A DNA stretch of 64,000 nucleotides, taken from VRUE01 sp033856275 (lineage in GTDB: Bacteria; Actinomycetota; Thermoleophilia; Solirubrobacterales; 70-9). Where the stretch lies: the NCBI GenBank assembly GCA_033856275.1, contig JAWVFJ010000047.1, positions 115,075 through 179,074 of the forward strand, given 5' to 3'. Under the pieces are notes generated by a model. The model was not told the origin of the DNA. It searched no databases and saw only the letters and a program-made list of their open reading frames with translations. Positions 32,507-42,000 of the stretch are shown one piece after another. A program made the translations under genes and the position numbers. How positions within the stretch are numbered: position 1 is the stretch's first letter; each line of letters begins with the position of its first letter.

Positions 32507-33126
32507 TCCTTTCCTGGTGTTTATGGAGGCGCTGGCACAAAACCATCGCCTTAGACAGCTTTAATCCGTGATCGGATGATTCGCGCTCGAAGCAACAAAG
32601 GCCGCCTTATTGCGGGTTCATATCGGAAAGCCGACAACGCTCCTTATAGTGAGCCATGCTGCGCAAGCGCGGTGGCACGGCCGGTGGCACAAAACCGGTA
32701 AACCGCTTGAGCAAGCCGAATCCAGCGCTCCCGCCCCCGCCTTGACGCGACGCCGCACGTGGTGGTTTGATCACCGCAAGGCCCTACGATCCCAGGGTGC
32801 CACGATCAGCTCGATGTGGTTCCAGAGGTCAGCGGCACAGAAGCGCGGTACCGGCGCGAGTTCCTGGGCACAGCGGGCGGGCGCTCCCTCGTGCGCAAGC
32901 GGCGGGCGACCTGCCTTATCTGGAGGCGTCGACGAGGAGCAGGGGCCTTCGACGCCAGCGAAAACGCTTCCTCGAGGGTGCCAAGCGGATTCTTGCGCCC
33001 CATTGTGGCTTTGTGCCCCCACGGTGACCCTCGGCCGCCGGCCGCCGATTCAGCGGCTACAGGAGATCCGGGGTAACAACGTGGCCAGCGTCTCCATCTA
33101 CTAGGGCGCTCACCAGTCTCGGTTCG
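32507..33126. other. 620-bp stretch with no supported gene
   Basis: Several short frames overlap here but none has a recognisable fold. It holds the promoter of the small bicistron at its left edge, the internal right-end relic (32679-32744) and, at about 32900-33030, frames that vaguely resemble the tail of a GNAT acetyltransferase. Read as junction DNA between two insertions. Confidence 0.4.
32679..32744. repeat. Internal relic of the island right end
   Basis: Aligns with 46348-46423: GTGGCACGG pair, AAACCGCTTGA-CAAGCC and CCTTGA match, with substitutions between. Homology stops right where the att core begins (only CTTGA of the core is kept). It looks like the right end of an older element whose att half was lost or recombined. 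Confidence 0.55.
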
Positions 33127-34527
33127 CTACGAGCCGTCTACAGTCGAGGCAGGGATCAAGCTCCCGTCGCGAAGCGCGGCGGCTTCGCCGAATACATCGC
33201 GCAGGGTGGCCGAAAGCTCCTTGTCCAGACCGCCCGGGACCACAGCGACATCTGCATTTGCCGCCAGGTAGAGGTTCTCCCCGTAACTGGTCAGCGAGAA
33301 GCTGACCGCGGTTCCGATCGACGGAGCCACCATGAACATCATCTCGAGCGGCACACCGCAGAGCTCCCCTTGGATCGGCACCGGGACGTTGGTGGCGACC
33401 ACGTCGCGGGTGGCAAATTCTCGGTATTGGACTCCGCCCCGGAGACGACCTGGGAGCTGTTGGACGACTTCGTCGAACAGAGTCGGCTCCATAGTCCGCG
33501 CATTCGCCTTTGCCTCGCCCGTGCGTTGTCGCACCGTGTGGAGATCGCGTAGGTGACGCGGGTCGCCGTCGAGCTCAACAACGCTGACCCCGGTCACGTT
33601 TCCACCGTCTTGCGTCGCGCTCTCCTCGCGGAGGTCCACGGGCATGACCATCTGCAGTGGGAAGATGTCGAGAGACCACTGCGGAAAACGCCGTCGCATC
33701 GCGTTCGCGACGATCGCAAGGTAGAGATCGTTGGCGCTGCCGTTACGGGCCGCCGCCTCGTCGTTCCAGTCGCTCGCGGCGATCCTGAACCCGGAAAGCC
33801 GCCGCCGGGTCCCGAACTCGGAGGGGTGCTGCCGGTACCGTGGGCGAGCCAGTTGCCGGACGGATTCCCACTCGCGTCGTCGAGTGGGCCTGTGCAGCAA
33901 TCCCGGTAGGCGCCGCCGGGTACGACGAGCGAAGTCGACGGTCGCGGAGCCACGGTCGCGAAGGGCCCAACGTAGTGCAGTCTGCGAAGTCGGGGCTTCG
34001 GAGACTGCTTCGACCTCCAGGCCTGACTGTTCTAGGAAGGCTTTTCCGAACGCTTTTGCGAACAGCAGCGAGAGAGCCGTACCGTCCGAAAGCGCATGGT
34101 GAACCTTCATGACGAAGAGTGCCCTTCCGGCCGGGCAGCCGTTGATCAGAAGGATCTCCCACGGGGGACGGTGCCCTGGAAAATCCGTTTCCTGCAGCTT
34201 GTCCACGACAGAGAGGGCGTCCTCCCAGTTCGATCCAGGCGCCAAGCGGACCTCTCGGACCTGCTCGCGCGCTTCGAACTGGTCGGCCGGAGTCCAGCTC
34301 GGTGCGGCGATACCGAAGGGCGCAGGCTGCAGTCTGTCCAAGAAACGCGGAACGTACTCCGCAGCACTCCACAACTCGGTCAGCATCTCCTCGAAGGGAA
34401 TTTCCTCGGCCAGCACGGCGAGCATCACCATCGCGACGTTGCAGTGCGGTTGCTCGCCGAGGAAGTAGAAGCCCGCGTCAGCGTCGTTCAGCTTTCGCGG
34501 AAAGGTGAGGGTCTGCTTCGTGCTCAT
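33127..34527 (-). CDS. WS/DGAT-type O-acyltransferase
   Basis: A 466-residue protein. HHALSDG (residues about 143-149) is the HHxxxDG catalytic motif of wax ester synthase/diacylglycerol acyltransferases, and VATNVPVPIQGELCG with MMFMVAPSIGTAVSFSLTSYGENLYLAANADVAVVP is the conserved C-terminal domain. These enzymes join acyl-CoA to alcohols or diacylglycerol at the membrane face. The ATG at 34527 overlaps the HD-domain stop (ATGA), so it ends a coupled three-gene operon that diverges from an MMPL exporter; synthesis of an exported lipid is inferred. Confidence 0.92.
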   Translation of the reverse strand: MSTKQTLTFPRKLNDADAGFYFLGEQPHCNVAMVMLAVLAEEIPFEEMLTELWSAAEYVPRFLDRLQPAPFGIAAPSWTPADQFEAREQVREVRLAPGSNWEDALSVVDKLQETDFPGHRPPWEILLINGCPAGRALFVMKVHHALSDGTALSLLFAKAFGKAFLEQSGLEVEAVSEAPTSQTALRWALRDRGSATVDFARRTRRRLPGLLHRPTRRREWESVRQLARPRYRQHPSEFGTRRRLSGFRIAASDWNDEAAARNGSANDLYLAIVANAMRRRFPQWSLDIFPLQMVMPVDLREESATQDGGNVTGVSVVELDGDPRHLRDLHTVRQRTGEAKANARTMEPTLFDEVVQQLPGRLRGGVQYREFATRDVVATNVPVPIQGELCGVPLEMMFMVAPSIGTAVSFSLTSYGENLYLAANADVAVVPGGLDKELSATLRDVFGEAAALRDGSLIPASTVDGS

Positions 34528-35210
34528 CTGGGATCGGGCAGCTCGTCTCGCGGCCGACTCGACACCGCCCACTCCGCCATGAGCTCGTCCAAGAAGGCAA
34601 CCATAAAGTCATGGCGCTCCGCTGCGAGCCTGCGTCCGGCGGCCGTGATCATGTCGTCTTTCAGCTTCAGCAGCTTCTCGTGAAAGTGATGGACGATTGA
34701 GGTGGTTGGCCCTGCCTCGTACACCTCCTTTGCATCGCCCTCGGCCCAGATCGGCTCACCTAGTGCTCCGCCGAAGATGAAGGCGCGGGCCACACCGATC
34801 GCGCCGAGCGCGTCCAGGTTGTCGGCGTCCCGCACGATCGCCGCCTCGACGCTCGGCGCATCGAGCGCATGTCCCGAAAATGAGTACCTGTCGGTGAAGG
34901 CGACGCAGTCGCAGATGGTCGCCACGAGGCTCGTCGGGAATCCTGCGCGATCCAACGCCGCGACGACGTGCTCGTCCACGACCGCGCGATCGACCGCCGC
35001 TCGAGACGATCCTCGCCGTCTCTCGATGACCCGGTGATAGTCGTGGACGTAGCAAGTCCCGGCGATCACCAGCGGATCCCCGCCTTCTTCCTCGCGCAGC
35101 TTCAGTGCGAGGCGGCAGACACGGTCGAGGTGGGAGAGGTCATGACCGGGGTCGTCCCCGTCGAAGTCACCACTGACCTCCCCTCGCAGGGCCGCGATCA
35201 GGTCGTCCAT
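34524..35210 (-). CDS. HD-domain metal-dependent hydrolase
   Basis: A 228-residue protein. HDLSH, VHDYH (the HD doublet) and RDADNLDALGAIG give the H...HD...D ligand set of HD phosphohydrolases; the arrangement with a DADxLDxxG motif resembles YedJ/YpgQ-like proteins that hydrolyse nucleotides. Start ATG 35210 lies 1 bp after the upstream gene's stop. Middle gene of the SAHH-like/HD/WS-DGAT operon; its role there is not evident. Confidence 0.85.
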   Translation of the reverse strand: MDDLIAALRGEVSGDFDGDDPGHDLSHLDRVCRLALKLREEEGGDPLVIAGTCYVHDYHRVIERRRGSSRAAVDRAVVDEHVVAALDRAGFPTSLVATICDCVAFTDRYSFSGHALDAPSVEAAIVRDADNLDALGAIGVARAFIFGGALGEPIWAEGDAKEVYEAGPTTSIVHHFHEKLLKLKDDMITAAGRRLAAERHDFMVAFLDELMAEWAVSSRPRDELPDPR

Positions 35211-35211
35211 G

Positions 35212-36366
35212 TCAGCACCAGTGGATCCTGTGCCAGGTCTCGGCGATCTCACGCTGGCGTGCGATGTCGAGGCTGGCGAGTTCGTTTTTAGCCTGTTCGA
35301 GCGCGATCTCCCTCATACACATGAACAGCTCTGTGTACACAAGATCCAGTACGCGGCCGAGGATGCTCTGCTCGAGAAAGTTGATCGGTAATCCGTCATT
35401 GAGCAGAGACACACGCTTGCCGCCCTCCAGCTCGTACTGCTTCACCCACTCCGACTCCGTACTCAAGCGACCCAGCGACTGAAGTGACAATAGGTCAATC
35501 TCGACCTGCTTGGAACTGCCGCTCGCGACTATCCCCCCGGAACACATGCGGAGCAGGTCGGCCTCTGTGATCGACTTGTGGCCGGAGACTCCCAGCAAGA
35601 CGTCGCTCTCCGATATGAGTCGCTCACGATCGGTGTCGCCAAAGCCGTCGAGGGCCGCCTTCGCCATGCGGATCCCGCACACGTCAAACGCCGCCACTCG
35701 CGCCCCATGGGAAGAGATCGCCCTTGCCGTCGCTTCTCCGATTCCGCCGTAGCCGAGCACGCCCACCCTGGTCTCGGGCAATAGGCGGTGGAATCGCCGG
35801 CGGAGGACGGTCTCGAGGGCGTGTGAGATCGACCTGCCCACCTGCTGATTCTCGAGCGCCTTCAACGGGCTCTCGGCGATCGAGAGCACGGGGCACGGTA
35901 GGTCGGACCGCTCGGCGTAGACCCAGTGGCCCTGCTTCGTGTCCTCGACGACCCCCGCCAAGCGTCCTTCTGCGGTCAGGCCATCGATCAGAGGAGCGCA
36001 ATACCCCCCGATCTCCTGCACGATCACCGGCCCGCCGCGCCTATCGGACGCCCGCCTGATCTCGCGCTCCGCCACTTCCGGCAAGCTCGCAAGGTCCGTC
36101 GGGATAACGACGCGATGCCCCTGTTCTTCAAGCCGTCGTTGCGCCGCGGGTTTCGTCGAGTAAGGAATGCCGATTACCGCATCAATCTCGAGCGCCCGTG
36201 ACACCTCTTCGATGTAGGGAACGGCGGTATCGAGGATATGCGTGATGCTGACCAGCGAGGCCAGCGGGCACGAAAACATCTTGACGTGAGCGGCGAGCGT
36301 CGGAAGCCCCGGAGCGTGATGCCGGTTCGCGTGAGTTTGACTTGTCAGATGAGTTGAACTTGCCAC
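35212..36366 (-). CDS. S-adenosylhomocysteine hydrolase-like NAD-binding protein
   Basis: A 384-residue protein. VGVLGYGGIGEATARAISSHGARVAAFD is the NAD-binding Rossmann loop, and LLRMCSGGIVASGSSKQVEIDL corresponds to the SAHH AIVxNxGHxxxEID block. GVVEDTKQGHWVYAE and SPLKALENQQVG fill the substrate-domain position, but the canonical SAHH substrate residues are diverged and it is about 50-100 residues shorter. So it is a paralogue of adenosylhomocysteinase acting on another ligand. GTG start with GGGAGG 4 nt upstream; ATG at residue 30 is an alternative. First gene of the operon. Confidence 0.75.
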   Translation of the reverse strand: MASSTHLTSQTHANRHHAPGLPTLAAHVKMFSCPLASLVSITHILDTAVPYIEEVSRALEIDAVIGIPYSTKPAAQRRLEEQGHRVVIPTDLASLPEVAEREIRRASDRRGGPVIVQEIGGYCAPLIDGLTAEGRLAGVVEDTKQGHWVYAERSDLPCPVLSIAESPLKALENQQVGRSISHALETVLRRRFHRLLPETRVGVLGYGGIGEATARAISSHGARVAAFDVCGIRMAKAALDGFGDTDRERLISESDVLLGVSGHKSITEADLLRMCSGGIVASGSSKQVEIDLLSLQSLGRLSTESEWVKQYELEGGKRVSLLNDGLPINFLEQSILGRVLDLVYTELFMCMREIALEQAKNELASLDIARQREIAETWHRIHWC

Positions 36367-36822
36367 GACGCCTCCCGACCCCGCCGAAACTTATTGACTT
36401 CACTGACACTGCGCAGGACGGAAGCGGTTGCTGGACTGGGCTACTCGCAAGTTTGAACTAACTGATGTTGATAATACAGAAATTCTTGATTGAACTAGAA
36501 GGTTAGTTATCTTCGAACCGAAGGTGCCGTAGTTCAAGCTCGTCCCGAGACCGGTGGCCCCACCAGATCCTTGACGCTCGTGTCGGCGTAGCCGCGTCCA
36601 AGAAGATGCTCATAGTCGTCGCCTCGCCCTGAGCAAGCGCCGGGCCGGTCGATAGCACGCCGACTCCCGGTCGGCGTGCCCCTGCCGGAGACCACCTGGG
36701 TGCTGCCGATCGCCGGGGAAGTCGTTCTTTAGCAATCGCCTCCTTGGCGAGGCCCGCGGACACGGGAAGGAGGGAGCCCAGAAAATCAGTAATACTTGGA
36801 TGAGGCAAATAGTACATAGTAA
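36367..36822. other. Divergent regulatory region between SAHH-like operon and MMPL gene
   Basis: 456 bp without a supported gene. The part 36440-36510 is sharply AT-rich and carries TTGAACTA twice (36453-36460 and 36490-36497), 37 bp apart. Overlapping minus-strand frames at 36503-36843 have no recognisable product. The right edge (36790-36825) is again AT-rich and is the MMPL promoter side. Confidence 0.4.
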
Positions 36823-39030
36823 TTGAGTACTCTCAAGCAACACCAGGCGGGGACGTATGACGACGATGCAGCGCGCGCAGAAGGAAAAGAGGACCGATTG
36901 TTCGCTTCCCTCGCCGGCCTAGCCGACCATCGGCCCCGATCGATCTGCCTGCTCGCACTGGTTTTTTTCGCGATCGCCACCACCCTCGGCGGCTCGGTGG
37001 CCGACCACCTCGACCCCTACGGCGCCGAAAATCAGGGCACCGAGAGCATCCGCGCCAGACACGCGCTCGAAAACGCCGGCCTGCGGGCCCCGGCCGTGGT
37101 GATGGTGCTCCGCGGCGCCCCGACGCCCTCGCACGCAACCGAACGGCGGGTCTTCTCGCTGATGCGCCGGGTGGAACGGATGCCCCACGTCGCCTACATC
37201 ACCGACTACTACACCACCGGCAACAAGGCCTTCGTCTCCCACGACGGCAAGTCCACCTACATGGTGATCTCCTTTGACCGGCTGGACGATAAGCGGTGGC
37301 AGGAAACGGGGGAAGCGATCGCGGACCACTTCGGTGATCGCCCCGGCCTGCTCGTCGGCGGTCCGGCGGTGGCGACCGTCCAGGTCAACAAGCAGGTCGA
37401 AGAAGACCTGCGGACCGCCGAGCTGCTCGCCTTCCCTCTCCTCTTCCTGCTCTCGCTGCTCTTCTTCCGTAGCCTCGTCGCCGCGATCCTGCCTCTGCTG
37501 ATCGGGGGGCTGGCGATCGTCGGCACCTTCCTCATCCTCCGCGTCGCCAGCGAATTCGCTTCGATCTCGATCTTCGCCCTCAACCTGACCACGGCGCTCG
37601 GGCTCGGCCTGGCGATCGACTACAGCCTCTTCGTCGTCTCTCGCTACCGCGAGGAGATCGAGAAGACTGGACCCGGCCTGCCGGCGATGCGGCGCGTGCT
37701 GGCGACCTCGGGGCGCACCGTCTTTTTCTCCTCGCTGACGGTGGCGGTGGCGCTCGCCTCGCTGCTGGTCTTCCCCCAGCCCTTCCTCTATTCGATGGGC
37801 ATCGGCGGCGCGCTGGTGACGCTGTTCGCGGCGCTGATCTCGCTGACGGTCCTACCCGCGGTGTTGACGCTGCTGGGAACGCGGGTCAACGCAGGAGCGC
37901 CGCGGTTCCTGCAGCGCCGGGCGGCGGCCGATGCGCGGCCGGCGCAAGCGGGCTTCTGGTACCGACTCTCGCGCTTCGTGATGCGGCGGCCTGTCCCGGT
38001 CGCCACCGCCTCGGCGCTGCTGCTGATCCTGCTCGGCCTCCCCTTCCTGGGCATCCGGTTCTACCCGATCGACGCGAAGGCGCTGCCGAAGTCGGCGAGC
38101 GCCCGCCAGGCCTACGAAACGCTCAACACGGCCTTCCCGCCCTACCGCGAAAACCCGATCTGGGCCGCCGTCCAGAGCCCTGACCGCAAAGCGCTGCCGC
38201 GGTTCGCCCGCGAGGTCCGCAAGGTCACAGGCATCGCCGAAACCGTGCCGGTGCGGTTCAAGCCCAGGATCGCGGCGCTCCTGGCCATCTCCTCCAGCCC
38301 GCTCGGGGCCGCCGCCAGCCAGGAGACATTGCGGGACATCCGCGACCTCCCGCCGCCACCCCACACCACCGTGCTGGTCGGCGGCGGCACCGCCGACTTC
38401 GTCGACTTCCGGAGCAGCCTCACCCACCACCTCCCCTACGCGCTGGCGATCGTCATCCTGGCCACCTTGGTCATCCTCTTCCTGATGACGGGATCAGTGG
38501 TGCTTCCGGTCAAGTCGCTGGTGATGAACCTGCTCAACCTCAGCGCGGTGTTCGGCCTGCTGGTGCTGATCTTCCAGGACGGCCGGCTCGAAGAACTCCT
38601 CTCCTACACCAGCCCCGGCGGGATCGATCAAACGATGCCGATCCTGATCGGGGCTGTCGCCTTCGGCCTCTCGACCGACTACGCGGTCTTCCTCCTCTCG
38701 CGGATCCAGGAGGCGCGCGACGACGGCGCCTCCGACGCGGAGTCGGTGGCGATGGGACTGGAGCGGACCGGGCGTATCGTAACCGCGGCGGCGCTCCTTT
38801 TCGCCGTCGCGATGCTCGCCTTCGCCACCTCGAAGATCGTCTTCATCAAGGAGAACGGCGTCGGCATCGCCGTCGCGGTGCTGATCGACGCCAGCATCAT
38901 CCGCTCCCTGCTGGTCCCCTCGCTGATGGAGCTGCTCGGCCGCTGGAACTGGTGGGCGCCGCGCCCACTGCGCCGCTTGCACGAACGCTGGGGAGTCCGC
39001 GAGGGGGCCGCCGCAGAGACCGCCTCGTAG
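36823..39030 (+). CDS. MMPL-family (RND-type) lipid transporter
   Basis: A 735-residue protein with 12 predicted TM segments in two halves. GLGLAIDYSLFVVSRYREE and FGLSTDYAVFLLSRIQEARDDGASD are the paired MMPL TM4/TM10 proton-relay blocks with conserved Asp-Tyr; two large extracytoplasmic loops lie between. This family exports surface lipids (MmpL of mycobacteria). TTG 36823 is used, but TTG 36898, preceded by AAAGAGGA, may be the true start. Divergent from the WS/DGAT operon. Its last 134 bp overlap the convergent secreted-protein gene. Confidence 0.88.
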   Translation: MSTLKQHQAGTYDDDAARAEGKEDRLFASLAGLADHRPRSICLLALVFFAIATTLGGSVADHLDPYGAENQGTESIRARHALENAGLRAPAVVMVLRGAPTPSHATERRVFSLMRRVERMPHVAYITDYYTTGNKAFVSHDGKSTYMVISFDRLDDKRWQETGEAIADHFGDRPGLLVGGPAVATVQVNKQVEEDLRTAELLAFPLLFLLSLLFFRSLVAAILPLLIGGLAIVGTFLILRVASEFASISIFALNLTTALGLGLAIDYSLFVVSRYREEIEKTGPGLPAMRRVLATSGRTVFFSSLTVAVALASLLVFPQPFLYSMGIGGALVTLFAALISLTVLPAVLTLLGTRVNAGAPRFLQRRAAADARPAQAGFWYRLSRFVMRRPVPVATASALLLILLGLPFLGIRFYPIDAKALPKSASARQAYETLNTAFPPYRENPIWAAVQSPDRKALPRFAREVRKVTGIAETVPVRFKPRIAALLAISSSPLGAAASQETLRDIRDLPPPPHTTVLVGGGTADFVDFRSSLTHHLPYALAIVILATLVILFLMTGSVVLPVKSLVMNLLNLSAVFGLLVLIFQDGRLEELLSYTSPGGIDQTMPILIGAVAFGLSTDYAVFLLSRIQEARDDGASDAESVAMGLERTGRIVTAAALLFAVAMLAFATSKIVFIKENGVGIAVAVLIDASIIRSLLVPSLMELLGRWNWWAPRPLRRLHERWGVREGAAAETAS

Positions 39031-42000
39031 CGCGATCGCTCCCGCCAGCGCCCCCGCAACCTGCGACGGAGACCGCCACGGTCCGCGTCAGCCGGGCCCC
39101 GTTCTGCGCCTCGGCACGGAAGCCGACGTTCGGTCGCGGTCCTGAGCAGAGCCGCCCGGTGGCGCCGAGGACACTGTTTTTGCTGCGGGGAAGAGTGATC
39201 CGTAGCGTCTGCAAAGGGATGTCGGGGAGGTCCGGGAAAACCAGCGTCGCGACGCCGTCGCCGGTCAGCCGGACGTGCCCTTCCATCGTCAGGGTCGCAT
39301 CGCCGACCTTGAACGACGTGGCGACCACCGGCAGAGCCTTGCCGCCGCGGGCGACCAGGTAGCCGGTGCCGGTCAGGCCCGACCCGAACAGCGGACTGGA
39401 GATCACCATCCGGCTGAGCGCCGACGCGGCCGGACAACGGTCCGGCGCTGCGTCGTAGACCTTGGCCGGGCAGGCCTGGCGGATCGCGTCGAGCCGCGGG
39501 TGCAGCTGGCGCGGCAGCCGCACCGCCAGCGAACTGAGGTTCGCCTGCGAGCCGGAGCCGACCCGCAGGACCAGCGAGAGCCCGGCGCCGGAGCGGGAGG
39601 CGCCCGGTCCAACAGCGGCGCTCAGCCGCGGGGTGAAGTGGAGCCCGGCGCAGCCGGAGACGGTGAAGAGCGCCGAGGAGGAAGAAGCCGCGCCTTCGAC
39701 CGAGTCGATCGTCGCGTCGATGCTGCCCGGCGCGCAGTTGGTCGGGTTGAAGGTGAAGCCGGGCCGGTCCAGGTTTAGGTGCACGGCGCGGACGCGAACG
39801 GGGACGCCGCCGAACACCCGCGGCAGCGGGTCGGTAGCGATCGAGACGCGCAGGGTGCGGGGGTCGACAGTGACGCTGCCGCGAGTGACGATCATGCCGA
39901 GGTTGAACGGCCCGGCCACCGCAGGGACCACGATCGACAGACCGTACGGCGCGCCACCGTAGGGACCGGTCAGGTACACGGTGCCGGGCAGCGTCAGCGG
40001 CTGGTTGCCAGCGCCCGCCACGACCTGTGTCGCGCCGATCTTCGCAGCGGCCGGGCAGTCGCCCCGCGAGGCGGCGGGTTCCTGACACGGGGTAACCCCG
40101 GAGAAATCGCCGAGCAGCCCCGGGGGCAACTTCGCCCCCACCGTCGAGAGGTCGCCTTCGCCGTCTTCCCTGCTCACATTTATCACGAAGGCGCTGGCCG
40201 CGCCCGCGTGCCGGGTGGTCATCCCGGCACTGAACCGGGGCGCGAAGGAGCGCGGCACCGAGCAGGCCCCGGTGGCGCCAGCGACGAGGAATGAGGATCC
40301 GGGCGTTGCAACCTGACCCGACGCAGCGATCAGCCGCGAGGTCGTGGTCGCGGTCCCGCAGGCGGCGGGGTTGTCGAGGGAGGCGGTCTGGCCTCCAGGG
40401 AAGCTGACCTTGATCTCGCTGAGCGGCAGCTGGGGCAGCGAGCGGAAGGCGATCGTCACCTGCCCAGTCGCCGGGTTGAGTTCGAGCCGGCCGGCGAGGC
40501 GTACGGCGATCGCTTCGTTGCCGGCGATCAGGAAGATGCCCCAAGGCACGTCGGGCTGCGGGGTCGCCAAGTAGACCTTGCCCGGCAGTGGCGCGGCGAG
40601 CGCCGGCGAGCTCACCGAGACCGACCCGACCGACGCGCCAGCGGGACAGCTGCCGGTGTCGAACTGGCTGCGATTGCAGACGCCCAAACCGGCGGCGCCC
40701 GCGGGCGAGAGCGAGACGCCGGGGGGCAGCGTCACCGCCAGCGAGGTGAGCGGCGGGGTTTCCGGTGCCAGCGGGTCGGCATTGCGCGGCAGCTTGAGGT
40801 CGACTTCGTATCCGGTCGGCGAGTCCGGCTTCGTCGTGTCGGGGGTGACGCTCAGTGTCGGAGCGAACTGCAACTGGTCGCAGCCGGTCGGCGCTGGTTG
40901 CGCCGTACTCGCCGTCACGGAGCGTTCCGGTTCCTGCCAGGAATCGACGTGGACCATGGTGGTCAGAGGTTCGCCGCACTGGCCCGGCGCCGAGATGAAC
41001 GCGCGCGCTTCGGCGGTCGACGCCTGGCATTCGTGACCCAGCAGCGTGCAGCGCTGCGAGTCGTGGCTCGTGGCGGCGGGCACTCCCCAGAGCGCGATCT
41101 TGGCCCCGTTCATGCCGAGGAGGGTCGACATGTTGGAGATCGTCGCATCGATCCCGCTGTCGTCTTCGCGGGCGTCGAGCTGCATGATGATCGAGCCGAT
41201 CAGGATCGAGGCGCCCAAGGTCGCCAGATGCCCACGGCTCGGTTCGACGTTGTAGATCGGGAACGGCGCGGTCCGTTCTTCGGCCATGTGCGTAACCGGC
41301 TCGCCGAGCGCGTGCGGGTTCTGCAGCGGCGCTTCCAGCGCCAGCCGATTACCCGAGAGGACGAAGGCGATCTTCCCGACCTCTTCGTCGGCGCCGCTAC
41401 CGATCGTGATTTCGTTCTCTTCGCCCGCGCAGAAGTGGGCGGTGTCGGCGACGTGGATCACGTCGTCGCCGACTGGCGTGCCGGCGGGCAGCGCCGTCCC
41501 GATTGCGTACGGGAGCTGCAGGTGGGTGGCGTCGATAACCGAGGAGACGGTGACGTGGACGGTTTCGCCGGGTTGGCCGACGGTGAGGAGGTCCCCACCG
41601 ACGATGCCCGCTGTCGAGGCGACGACGAGCATCGACGAAGCGTCGCTCGCCGCTTCACTGAGGACGGTCGGCGGCGCGGTAGTGATCCCTTCATTGCCCA
41701 GGGTCGTAGCGACTCCGGGACAGACGATGACGAAGAATGGTTCGATCACCCCGACCTGCGAGTCGAGCGGGCATTTCGCCGCCCGCAGCTGGCTCGGGGT
41801 GCACTGCGGCGTCGCCTGCGGGTTCCCGACGAAGCCGGTGGGAAGTTCGACCTCGAGGTCCTTCATCTGCTGAACCGAGTTGCCGAGCGCATCTTTGTTC
41901 AGTGCGATCGACGTGGTCACGTCGGGATGCCCGCCAGCCTGGCTTTCGCTGAAGCTCGCGGAGAGAGCGTCGATGCCAAACGCGCTGGCTTCGGCACGCG

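Noticed and set aside
32767..33076. Possible GNAT acetyltransferase tail (LPYLEAST)
   Set aside because: Only about eight residues resemble the family; the rest has no fold signature.
36503..36843. Minus-strand frames of 77-104 codons before the MMPL gene
   Set aside because: Two frames overlap with no recognisable product or RBS; better read as non-coding regulatory DNA or decayed sequence.
38679..41030. Long open frame of about 780 codons on the minus strand across the MMPL and secreted-protein genes
   Set aside because: Arg/Pro-rich shadow of the true frame at 38897-42094; no domain, signal or initiation site of its own.
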